A DNA stretch of 64,000 nucleotides. Origin: Paraspadella gotoi. Lineage: Eukaryota; Chaetognatha. The DNA lies in NCBI GenBank assembly GCA_051294375.1, contig CM119269.1, forward strand, positions 2,331,601 to 2,395,600, read 5' to 3'. The notes under the pieces are model-generated. The model worked only from the letters and a program-made list of their open reading frames with translations. It did no database searches and was not told the origin of the DNA. The translations under genes were made by a program, and so were the position numbers. Below are positions 25,430 to 38,081 of this stretch, piece by piece (the first letter of the stretch is position 1; each line of letters begins with the position of its first letter).

Positions 25430-28400
25430 CCTCTCCCTGAAATCGCAACAAACCATCCTACAAATTAAAATAAAAAGAATATCTCAAACAAAACCTCAAT
25501 GAAAATGTTTTGCAAAGAAACCCGAAAAAAAGAACCACATTGTCAAATGACAAGGAAGTAGATATTCAGAACAACTCCTTGAACACTTCGCTTCTAGCTT
25601 GTTTTATCACCACCTTACTCCACCCCCACACATCTGCCAATGAGAATGATAATAATTGCAAAGAAGTGCGAACTCTCCTACAAAGATTATCAGACAACCC
25701 CAACTTGATGGGCCATACAAGCAATAGCAAAGTTGTTTGAAACAAAGACAAATGAGGCCAGACTCGCATTCAGAAGCCCAGGGACTTCCAATGATCTTGT
25801 CATCAATATCTACACCCCTGGTAAATCAGTGGTAAAGACTGGAAGATTTTGATGGTTCAAGAGAAAATTCAACTGTTTTTTACCTTTTACGATTCTAATG
25901 ATACATTTTCGCTTCAATGCAGAGTCGGATAAATACGAAGAAAGCAGAACTATTGCAGAGAGAAAAAGCAGGAAACAATTAGAAAAAGAAAGGAAAGAAA
26001 AACTGCAACGAGAAAGAAATAAAGATTACAAAAATTCGAATGAGAAGAAAAAAAAAAGAATGGGGAATGAATTGAAAGAAAATACAAAAATAAATACCAC
26101 TGAATGAGGGCGCCTCAATATCGCTCTACCTGAGAATTAATGGAAGAAATTCCAATCCCTTCAACAGTCAGGTGGACCTTCGTCAAGAAGAAATGAAGAT
26201 TTCCAACATTTTTATGAGATTAGAAAACAAGAATATAAGAACAGCTGAATACCTAACGATGATACTCTCTTTATTGCTTGTTAGCGATTCTACATAGAGA
26301 CCTGGAAATGAGGCAATAAGACAACTCGCCGCGACAAAGACTCGTGGAGTCGAGTCTCCATATTGAAAATAATGAAGTGTCAAAACGTACACATCTCTTG
26401 ACAATAAAAATAACAAAATATAGGAGTTGATCTCGAGAGCAGATGCCAAAAAACACAGAGACGATAATAATCTATCCCGGAATTATACAATGGTAATGCA
26501 AGGTATCTGAAGACCGACTGAACATATGAAATAGCTCACGATGTTCTCTTTGATATCCAATATATCGCGAATAGATACTTAAAAATAGATCTGATCTATT
26601 ATTAAGACTATATAAAACATACAAGCGAATGAGATCGACTCAGAAAGAAATTGTATCTTCTGTATGAGATTGTTATGCGATGCTCTACATAGTATCTACA
26701 GAAAGTAGAGTATATTGAGGTTCCGAAACAGAGCGGAATATGAGAGATCGTACAGTAGCTCTGACTATCTCGCTCAGATATCCTCGAATGAGCAATGCGA
26801 AGAGTTGAGGTAGATAAGATAGAAAGTAAGAGTCGTCTAGATTAATGAATAAAACCTTGGAATGACGCAAATGAATCGTTGCATGCCATAATCACTAGTA
26901 GAAGATCTCGTGATAATTCATCCACCATCCATGGACTAAAGACACATACTTCCACATCTCTAATTAATGCTGACAGGTACTACACAAAATATGCGACAGA
27001 ATACGTAGAGCATCTGATCATCATAGGGGAACTTATACTCATATAATGTCTCAGCTCTCCTAAGGCGCATATATCGCGAATATCTGAATCTGATGCCATT
27101 CAACTTCCTTTTCGCGAAGAACTCACGGTCACTTTGCGGGTACGAGTACACAGACTGAAAAACAGCTGATACGCTCCAACAAAAGCACATACTCTCGCCA
27201 CTCGGTCGATCAGTGCGCACTCAGGACATGATGAATTACACAATTCATACATACAAAATATTAGCAAAAAGTACAGAATAACAGAATGACTCGAATCGCA
27301 ACAATGAAAGATAAAACTCAGAACCAACATACACCTAAACAGTCATAATTTTTACATTTGAAGAACATTTCTCACACATAAAACGAAGAAAGCATAACAA
27401 AAGTCTTAATTACAAAGATAAGTAACATATATAGAGAAACAAAGAAGAAAAGAATATAAGAACTATAATAAGATAAAAATTTGGAAAACCCACTACGGAG
27501 AACACGAAATACTCTAGTATGTCTCAAACGGTTGTCAAGAAAATCGAGCTCAAGAGAGAACAGCACTGACTCTGTGATCCATTCAATAACCTCAACAAGA
27601 AAGATCTATCAATGAATCAGTAAATACCGTAGAGAGTGGGGGACTGACCAGAGAAAACAAATGATATAGAGAAATATAATATCAGAAAGAAGTAGGTTAG
27701 ACTCGTCGGCTAAACACAATACGGTGCTTTAGCCATCATAACTGTGACTCCAAGATGAGCAAAACACAATAGCAAGAAATAATCTATACATTCGTAACTC
27801 GCCAAGGAATCAGTATTAGCTCTCTTCCATCTCACTCAACAGACCAGATCGTAGTTAGCTTAGAACAAAAATGATAATGACCTACCTCACAACTAACGCA
27901 CAATTTGGACACCTTGCGTAAGCGATAAAAAGATGTACACTGGCAAACACAAAGAACATAATATCAACTGTGTTAAAAATAGAATACATAAAATAATATA
28001 ACATGAGTCCCAAACTTGACAAAACTGAAAAAGAATTATGGAAAACCCACAAATTGTATCCAAAACTCCAAGAAGCATCGCAAGGATGTCCCCAACGCCG
28101 GCAGAGCTATGGTGAAAATAGGAATCAATAATAATCATGTTCCGTACATAGATGAACATCCTCCCTTATCATATATTAAGACCCATAAAATAAAGCTACA
28201 CTGTGATATAGTAGTTACCGCTGAGATTCTCATAAGTGGAACTCATATCTTATACTATTTCCCATATCATACAATATCTAGTAACATGATACGCAAACGA
28301 GGAGAGAAACTACGCCGAAAAGGTAGATAAGATATAAAAATACCAGATGGCAAAATAAACTAACATAACCAATAATAGCATATTATCCTTCGGCTCCACG

Positions 28401-29293
28401 GCCACACAGATAAAAAACCATTGCATAACACTGCTCACAACAGAAAGAAATGGGCTCCATGCTCCTGCATCTCACATCTTAATGTCTCACGAAAGAGCTA
28501 TAGAAAGTATTAGTATATGTGATTCTGCTCGAATACACAACTGACAAGATCAACACATAGATCCGTTATTGTTATAAGAGGCACCATCTCATAGAACAAG
28601 GTTATAAGAAAAAGAAGAAGCACTTCTGGAGTGACACACGTCGTGGGTGTAATTAACTCGAACATAGATCCGCGCATGGACTTGTGAATTAAATTATAAT
28701 CATCTTGTTCGACTGCTGCTCGATAGAGAGTAATATCAATAATTTTCGATTAGATGATAATGCTGTAATTCCCACAATATATATACTACCACTGACTATA
28801 TTATAGTAAGAAAAAGAATCTCTCTCTCTTNNNNNNNNNNNNNNNNNNNNNNNNNCCGCCATGATCTTCGCCGCTTTGACGATAGTCACGGTCAACGACG
28901 CAATCGATAGCGGATCTTAGAAATTGTGAATAAAAAATCTTAAAAGAATAGGATCGAGCCTCCCTTCAATGATAACTAAATATTGATGCGATGATAACCA
29001 AAGGATTGATGCGATGATAACCAAATGATTGATGCGATGATAACCAAATATTGATGCAATGATAACCAATAATTGATGCGATGATAACCAAATGATCGAT
29101 GTGATGAAAACCAAATGATTGATGTGATAATAACCAAATTGTTGATACGATGATAGTCATTCATTGATGTCATGATAATCATTCATTGATACGATGATAG
29201 TCATTCATTGATGCGATGATAGTCATTCATTGACGCAATGAATCATTCATCATAAATAAAACAAACAAATGCGTGTATGAGTGAAAGATAGAG

Positions 29294-29324
<31 letters not shown>

Positions 29325-32300
29325 GAGAGAAAGAAAGAGAAAAATCTTAAAAGAAGATTTTTCTCTTTCTTTCTCTCTCTCTCTCTTTCTCTCTTTCTCT
29401 CTCTTGATAACCAAAGGATTGATGCGATGATAACCAAATGATTGATGCGATGATGACCAAATATTGATGCGATGATAACCAATAATTGATGCGATGATAA
29501 ACAAATGATCGATGTGATGATAACCAAATGATTGATGTGATAATAACCAAATGGTTGATGCGATGATAGTCATTCATTGATGTGATGATAATCATTCATT
29601 GATATGAAGAGAGAGAGAAAGAGAGAGAGAGAGAAAGAAAGAGAGAAAGAAAGAGAATAAATCCACGAAAATGTCGGATGTAAATTTGGGATTTTGCATT
29701 GAGAAAAAAAGTGCGGAATAAATGGCGATAATAAAAGTTTTTAAGGGGACCCAGTGATAAAAATAATATCATAAGCTTAAGGGTCTATCATCAAAAAAAT
29801 TTGAATGGTGATAGTCATTAATTTTTCTTTGCACGGGAAAGTGGCGAAAAAATTCCTATCTCTTATTGTAGCGGAAACAAAAATTTTATAATTATGAAAA
29901 AAAAATTTAGTTGACCATACCTAAATATTTATATAATCCATTATTTTTTTTTGCATTAGAAAGTACTTTTTACTAAATTCCAAATTTTTATTTTTTACTG
30001 TACAAAGCTACAATTTTAGGTTTAAGCCTCATTGAACAAAGGCTTTACAAGACTAATATTTTTTATTTTTATATTTACTTAAAATCAGAAAAATCAAACC
30101 TAAATTCTATTCTTATAGAAACAAAACTGTAATAACTATTAATTAATATTCATATTTATCCCTTAAATATATTATTAAACTATATTGATTCCTAATTTTA
30201 ACAAATAAAATTTAGCAAAAGTACAGAATCTTTCTCTTTTTTATATTTATATTACTTTAAAGAGTTTTATTTTTATCCAATTAACAGAATTATTTGAAAA
30301 GAAAGTTTAAATAAAATCAGTCGATACCCTAAATTTTGATTCTTTCCTATTTTTTTTTGTTATAAATTTTTGTGATAAAATCTGAAGATCTTTTTAAAAT
30401 TAGCTCTTACCCTTTTTTGCAAAAAAAAATTTAAAACTTGAAAAAGATTTTCTTCTTACCGATTTTTTAAAGAAAATTAAGCTTGGTGATTATATCGAAT
30501 TTTTTAACTACTTTCCCATATGATTATAGAAGAAAAAGTTATATGGTCAGAACGAGCTGAAGTTAAAGGGTCAAACGTTATGCTTTCAGCTTTTTACCCC
30601 CCCTGGTCACTTGGTCCCCTTAAAAGGAATTAAAAAAAAATCAAAATTTTTCAAAAAACGATCACGCAAGAGAGCGTACAGAGAGAGAGAGACAGAGAGA
30701 GACAGACTGAGACAGAGAGAGAAAGAGAGAGAAAGCTGGACAGCCGCTGGAAGGCAGCTGAACAGTCACTTCAGAGCCTGAACATGTTTTTAAAGGGTTC
30801 AGAAAAGGCAGAAACTGACAAAAATAGGAAGAAAAATCTATATATGATTTAAAGAAATAAAAGAAAGGAAAAAAATGTTACAATTGTTTTACAATTGAAA
30901 ATTTTTACAATTTTTTCCAATCATAGTTTGTAAAAGATTTTATTTTTATTTGTATTAAAATTAAAATATAGCTTCTCATTAAAAAGGTCTTTTGATTTCC
31001 CATTTTTATTATAGATTTAAAATTTTTTTTGAATTTCATCTTCAATATTATATACTGCAATATGTCAATTAGATTAAAGCATTTCTGTATACTAATTTGG
31101 ATATTATAATGAGTACTTTAATATCATTTGCATATTGCAGTAAATCATAATGAAGTGGAAATTCAAAACAAAATACTTGAATTAGGGCTGCGCATCGTTC
31201 GAATCGAAGTTCGATCAAGATTCCTTTATATTTCACTTCTATTCAACTGCATAGTCACGGCCCAAAAAAATTATATCAATATGGGCAGATTCTGAAAGCT
31301 TGGCGTCTTGGAAAGCCAAACGGAGGTAGAGCGCGATCGAAATTTCCATTTTATCATGCCAAAAATGGTATTTAAATTGACTGGTCAGGCCGTTTTTTCC
31401 CTTTTCCCAAAAAGCCTGCTTGATCTTTTGTAAAATAGAACAAATCATACATATCAGTACGGTTTCGGATAGCCTTTTGTTTCTCTACACAATAAAAAAA
31501 AGAAAAGTTTAAATTCTTGCCATCTTTAATGCTTGATAAAGCAATCAAATGAACTGGTTTTTTAGGTGAAAACTGCATAGTCAAGCCTTCATTTTTTTTT
31601 GGTTCTAAAGCCATCGAAAGAAACTGTATTGTTTAAACTATCTGTTTCAGGTAGAGCGCGGGGCTAAATTTAGTCTATTTATATTAAATTTCATGCAAAT
31701 ACGAATGAAGTCCGTTTATCGCACGGTAAAGCCGATTTTAAGGCGCAATCCGGGCCGTATTTAAAACTGGTTATAGAGGTTATCTAATGAGGACTTCGAT
31801 CGAAAAAAAGGATTGATCATGCGCGATCCGGGCCAGATTAAAACCGCTTTTCAACATGGCTTTACCGTATTTAAACGGACGAAACGGAATGAAACGGAAT
31901 GAAACGGAACGAAACGGAACGAAACGGAACGAAACGGAACGAAACGGAACGAAACGGAACGAAACGGAACGAAACGGAACGAAACGGAACGAAACGGAAC
32001 GAAACGGAACGAAAACGGAACGAAACGGAACGAAACGGAACGAAAACGGAACGAAACGGAACGAAACGGAACGAAACGGAACGAAACGGAACGAAACGGA
32101 ACGAAACGGAACGAAACGGAACGAAACGGAACGAAACGGAACGACAACGGAACGAAACGGAACGAAACGGAACGAAACGGAACGAAACGGAACGAAGAAC
32201 GAAACGGAACGAAACGGAACGAACGGAACGAAACGGAACGAAACGGAAACGAAACGGAACGGTTCGCGGTCTGTTCTTGGTGGATTTTCCACAAACCATA

Positions 32301-33268
32301 GGGCGATAATCTTTGAAATTGTAATGTTTCATATTAATATTCGGATTAATTTGTTTTATTAACAAAACAATTTTATTCTTATTTTATAATAAAAAGTACT
32401 ACGAATACGATTGATTCTATAAAAGTGTGATATCATAGGGAGTTGAAAATTTAGATATGGCTCTTAATCATCAAGACCTTTGAAATTGTCATGTTTCATA
32501 TGAATATTCGTATTTTTTAAATGTTTTATTTACAAACAAAACGTTTTAATTATATGCAGCTCTCTCTCTTCTCCCTTTTAATTCTTGTCGCTCTCTCTCT
32601 CTCTGATTATTTTTTTTCTTCTAAAAACTTTTATTACTGCTGTGGGGAATCCCCGTCTTGCACTTTCACCGGAAGTTGAAGGCGTCTCGTGAGGCATTGC
32701 CACGAACTGTTTGAGTTCTTAGGATTGTTCCAAATGGTTAAAAACAATGCTGAACAAAGTTTCTTAATTTGTTCCGTGAGGTCCCTGGATCGATTCCATG
32801 TCGCCATTCTTTTATTTTAACTAAAAATGTTTATGTACAAGTTATCTTACATAAGGTAAGTAAAAGTAGATTAAGTAAAAACCCAAAATGGCTGCTCTGG
32901 TGGATGGGGTCAATCTTGGATCCGTTATTCGAGAATCGAATCGATACTGCCATTTTTTTCCGCGCTTTTTTTTTCTTGACCTCGTGGCTGTTACGTGGCA
33001 AGGAGTAAACAATGTCGAGGAACATGACCTAATAACGCGTTTCGATGGTAACGGAAACGTTACGTGTAATAAAAAAAATCAACTTGACCTCGATCACGCC
33101 GCCGTTGCGAGGCAACGGATAACCGATTATAACGAGAGTGACCTAATTATGCGTCTCGTTGGCGGGAAAACTTTCGTTGTAAATAAAGTTCGATCGCCTT
33201 GACCTAGATTTAACCACCGTCACTAGGCGACGAGTAAACGAGTGGGGCTCTGCAGCGTTTGTCCAGCT

Positions 33269-33317
<49 letters not shown>

Positions 33318-36300
33318 CATACACGCATTTGCTTGTTTTATTTATGATGAATGATTCATTGCGTAATGAATGACTATCATCGCATCAATAAATGCCTATC
33401 ATCGTTTCAATGAATGATTATCATCACAGCAATGAATGTCTATCATCGCATCAATCATTTGGTTATCATCGCATGAATATTTGGTTATCATCGCATCAAT
33501 CATTTGGTTATCATCGCATCAATTATTGGTTATCATCGCATTAATCATTTGGTTATCATCGAATCAATTATTGGTTATCATCGCATCAATTATTGGTTAT
33601 CATCGCATCAATATTTGGTTATCATTGCATCAATATTTGGTTATCATCGCATCAATAATCAATTACTATTACATCAATCAATTACTATTACATCAATCAA
33701 TTACTATTACATCAATCAATTACTTTTATATCAATAATTTGTTATCGCATCAATCATTCGTTTTTTTCCCCGGACTTTTTCATTAATTTTTTTGGATAAT
33801 GGTCTAGCGAGATAACTACACTTTAGATTTTTTTCTCAATTATAGTTTAAAATGCTTTGATAAATAAAACTCTATAATATTTTTTAAATTAATAGTGTGG
33901 AGCATAATGCTATAAAATGGCGCTACGCCACGCAACCTTTGATCTGCTCGCGGCATCGTCTTCCACACTCCTCCCTTTCCTGCGCTTTTAATTTCTATAC
34001 AATCTCCGTCGATATTTTTTCGGTTTTAATTCTTGCAACTTGAAAAAATCATGAATAGTGTAAAAAAGTGTTAAATTGTGGATAAAAAAAATTAAAATCG
34101 TGCCATTACCCAAACACTTAATCAATTTCTTTCAAAATTTCAATAAATGTTGCGATAAAATGTTTCTGTATTTTCATGTTAAAACTTTGAAAAAATATTT
34201 TGTCAAAATAAAGATATTTAATTAACAATAAATGAAAATATGAGACAAATCTACTAAACAATGGAATATACCAGAGTCTAGAAAACATATATAGATTCTT
34301 AACATAATAGGGAGGAGATTACACCAATTTTATACTCAGAGATCAATTTTATCTGATGATACACAGTAAAATAACTTTTGTAAAAAATATTATATCGATG
34401 TATTATTGGCCGGGACATCAGGGGACTCATTTTCAAGGTTTAAAAGATGGTGATAAAGGTTAAGCAAAGGCTTTAGCATCATATGTTACCTTAGGGTTTT
34501 ACCCGCGAAATTTGTTTTCTTGATACTGTGGTACAAACAAATGTAAACTTTCAAAATAATACTAGATAATTGTAATTTAAATTATTATTTTTTTGCATAA
34601 CAGTTAGAATTATGTTTGTGCATTTTGTTTTCCAAAGATCAAGTCTTATCTTTCAATATGTTTTATACAGTAATTTTTTTTAAAATGCCTTCTTTTTTGT
34701 TTCGAATTCCCTATGTTTTTTCGGGAAATAGAAAAATAAAAATCTCACCAAACACTTCCGGTCCCTATCTTTTGCTCTCTTAACTTTTCTCTTTTATATT
34801 CTATCATAATTATAGTATTTTTATAACTTATACTCATTAGAATTCTATATTTTCCTGCTTTCGATTATTTAATTACTTCTTATGAGGCCCGGATCGCGCC
34901 TAATCCGAATCGCCGATCTAAAGCTTAGAACTACGCGTAGTACAAATCCTTGTTGATCAAAATGAGTAAAATTTTAAGCGAAAGTTGATCGGTTTGAAGT
35001 GCGATTTTCGCGATCGCTTTTTTGTCATAACTTTTGAACGGATTATCCGATTTTGATGAAATTTTGCATGAAGATAATATTCAAATTTCCTATCGATTGG
35101 TGCCCAATTCATTGAAAAATACTTAATGGTTTAGAAACGATGCACATCCCCACTTGAATCCAAATGTAATATAAAATTTCAGAACTATTTCAAGATGAGA
35201 AGCCATAATCTAAATTTTTAACTTACTATGATCACACACTTTTATAAAACCTCATTGTAATTTATAATATTTTTATTTAAAAAAAACGGTAAGTCACAGC
35301 CAAAACTATAAAAGCGTAGTAGTTTTTATATAAAAATGCGTGACGCCGACGACGACGACGACGTCACAAAGAAGCTCACCCGAATCAATATCGAGCCTGA
35401 ACCGGCTTCGCCGGTAGGCTCGATAAAAACATTTAATGTGACTTTTCAATTGTGATGTTTATATTTTAAATTGATCGAATTAACAATATAAGTAAGGTAT
35501 TTGACCTAATGCCCAAAATGCTTTCTTTTTTTAAAAATAAATACTCGTTATTTTATACAAGCGAAACTATTTTATCCTTAATTCAAAGGGTCATATAAGT
35601 ATGGGGCAAGGAAATCTCTCAGAGGGGACCGGATACTGGCAGCAGTCACTGGTCGTGGTTTCCCCCTCTTCGCTCGGCCATTTGAGCCGCGAGTACTCGT
35701 GGAGCAACTCTAAGAGTCACTTTTCAGTCGGTCGGTCCGTCGGTCGGTATGTCTGTCCGTCGATCTGTCCCACTTACGTTAAAAATGTATATAATTTCTC
35801 TATTGTTGGTTGTTATTTTGTTAAGACAGAAACAAGTTTGAGCAAACAATGTCGGATCTGCCCACGATAATTAAGCGGTAATTAGCTAAATAAATAAATA
35901 AATAAATAAATAAATATATACTATAGTAGAAATAATTACAAATAAAGTACAAGTAATTTTTTTAACTATTATTATTTTTTCCACTTGCATCATTTTTTCA
36001 ACTTGCATCATTTTTGAAAACTTGCATCATTTTTTTAACTTGCATCATTTTTTCAACTTGCATGATTTTTTCAACTTGCATCATTGTTTTAACTCACCCC
36101 ATTTTTATAACTCGCTTCATTTTTTAACTTACTTTTTTTTCAAATTTTCATCATTTTTTCAACTTGCATCTTTTTTTTAACTTGCGTCCTTTTTTAAAAC
36201 TTTTTAAACTTTTTTTAAAACTCATTGCCACTTGCACGATTCCATCTAAACTTTATATCCAGCTTCATCACACACTTTCCTACCCACACACAAAATTTAA

Positions 36301-37392
36301 TCTCAATCTATCTATCCAATTATGATTAATTTGATTAATTATGGGTTAAAATTAGTAAAAATATATAAGTTAATGTGACTTATGTTTTTTCCATTTAAAC
36401 TCATTTCCTCTCGCACGATTCCATCAAAACTTTATATCTAGCTCAATCACACACTTTCCTACCCACACACAAAATTTCATTGTAATCCAACCATCCAATC
36501 ACGAGTAATTGGAGTTTTCTGCTAAGGGGGGATGGACAGACGGACGGACAGACAGACAGACGGACGGACGGACATCGTTTTTTTTGCTTAATTTACATAA
36601 TATGATGTTCTGATGTGATAAAAATGATTTACCGACAAGATTTAGGAGTGGGACCGACGGACCGACAAAGTGAATTATAGATCAGGATTAAAAACAGGAT
36701 CTGGAGAACAATTTTTCCCCCCGAGATCAGGAAGACCCTACGAAAAAAATGAAGACGAGTTGCCCCGTTCGTTTCCCATAAAAAACAAAGTCGTAAACAA
36801 ATCACCTTTTAATATTTTTTTTTTCGGTCGTCAACCTCCATTGTTTGTTTGTTTACGACTCGTTTTTTTTTTTTTTTTGACTCATCGCCTCCCTTCCTTT
36901 CCCGAAGAGACGCCGATCAAAACAAACTTGCTGAAAAGGTTTTTTTTTTTCCACCGACACAAATTAATTTTAAAAATAAAAAAAACTCCGCGAGTGAAAT
37001 TTGTTTTGTTATTTTGTCATCTTTTTTTTTTTGACGCCGTCGTGTTTGTTTGATTAATTATCCCCGAAATCTTTTGAAAATTATTATTTTCGACTCGTCA
37101 ACACAACAGCCTTTTTTTCCCCAATTATTATTATTAATATTATTATTTTCGACTCGTCAACAACAGCCTTTTTCCCCCAATTATTATTATTATTATTATC
37201 ATTATTATTATTATTATTTTTTTTTCGACTCGTCAACACAACAGCCTTTTCCCCCCAATTATTATTATTATTATTATTATCATTTTCGACTCGTCAACAC
37301 AACAGCCTTTTTTCCCCAATTATTATTATTATTATTATTATTATTATCATTTTCGACTCGTCAACACAACAGCCTTTTTCCCCCAATTATTA

Positions 37393-37457
<65 letters not shown>

Positions 37458-38001
37458 TGTTTGTGCCTCTGTAGTTTCGATCACGTTAGCTGACTTCAGT
37501 TCTTATTTAAATAACGTTCAGTTTTTGGAACAGGTTGGCGAGTTTATTTGTCAACAAACAATTTGGCGACGAAGAACGGAGATAAAATGTTTGTTTCATA
37601 AAAACGAGGTGTGAAATTAATTCTTAATTTCGAGATTAAAATATAAAAACGTAAAATATAAAATCAATTAAAAATAAACCCCAACGGCGAAGGTTAAAAA
37701 CGTTGAACGTTCTAGAGGCAACGACTTTCTCTCTCTAAAACATTGCTAAAGTTAAAAATAAAACGGATACCAATTGTCCCCCTTTTCCCCCTTTTCTTCG
37801 CGACTGAATCAGTTGTAAAACTTTTCCCTATTATTTGGGCCGTCTCGATCGCGATGTCGTCCGCCGGTGACTCCGCGGACGTTGAACTTTTATTCCGCGC
37901 GGGAACGCTCGCGTCGGCCGCCACGACCGTCAAAACATTATTATTATTTTCGACTCGTCAACACAACAGCCTTTTTCCCCCAATTATTATTATTATTATT
38001 A

Positions 38002-38081
<80 letters not shown>

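Noticed and set aside
28965-29612. CRISPR-like regular repeats of about 23 bp
   Set aside because: Units are contiguous with no unique spacers, there are no cas genes, and the context is eukaryotic. It is a minisatellite. The same applies to 48241-48357.
31856-32362. Long open frames of about 165 residues on both strands
   Set aside because: They are the 10-bp GAAACGGAAC array read through; all frames are open by arithmetic.
35389-35425. Rho-independent terminator
   Set aside because: The hairpin is strong, but the surroundings are eukaryotic and no transcription unit ends there.
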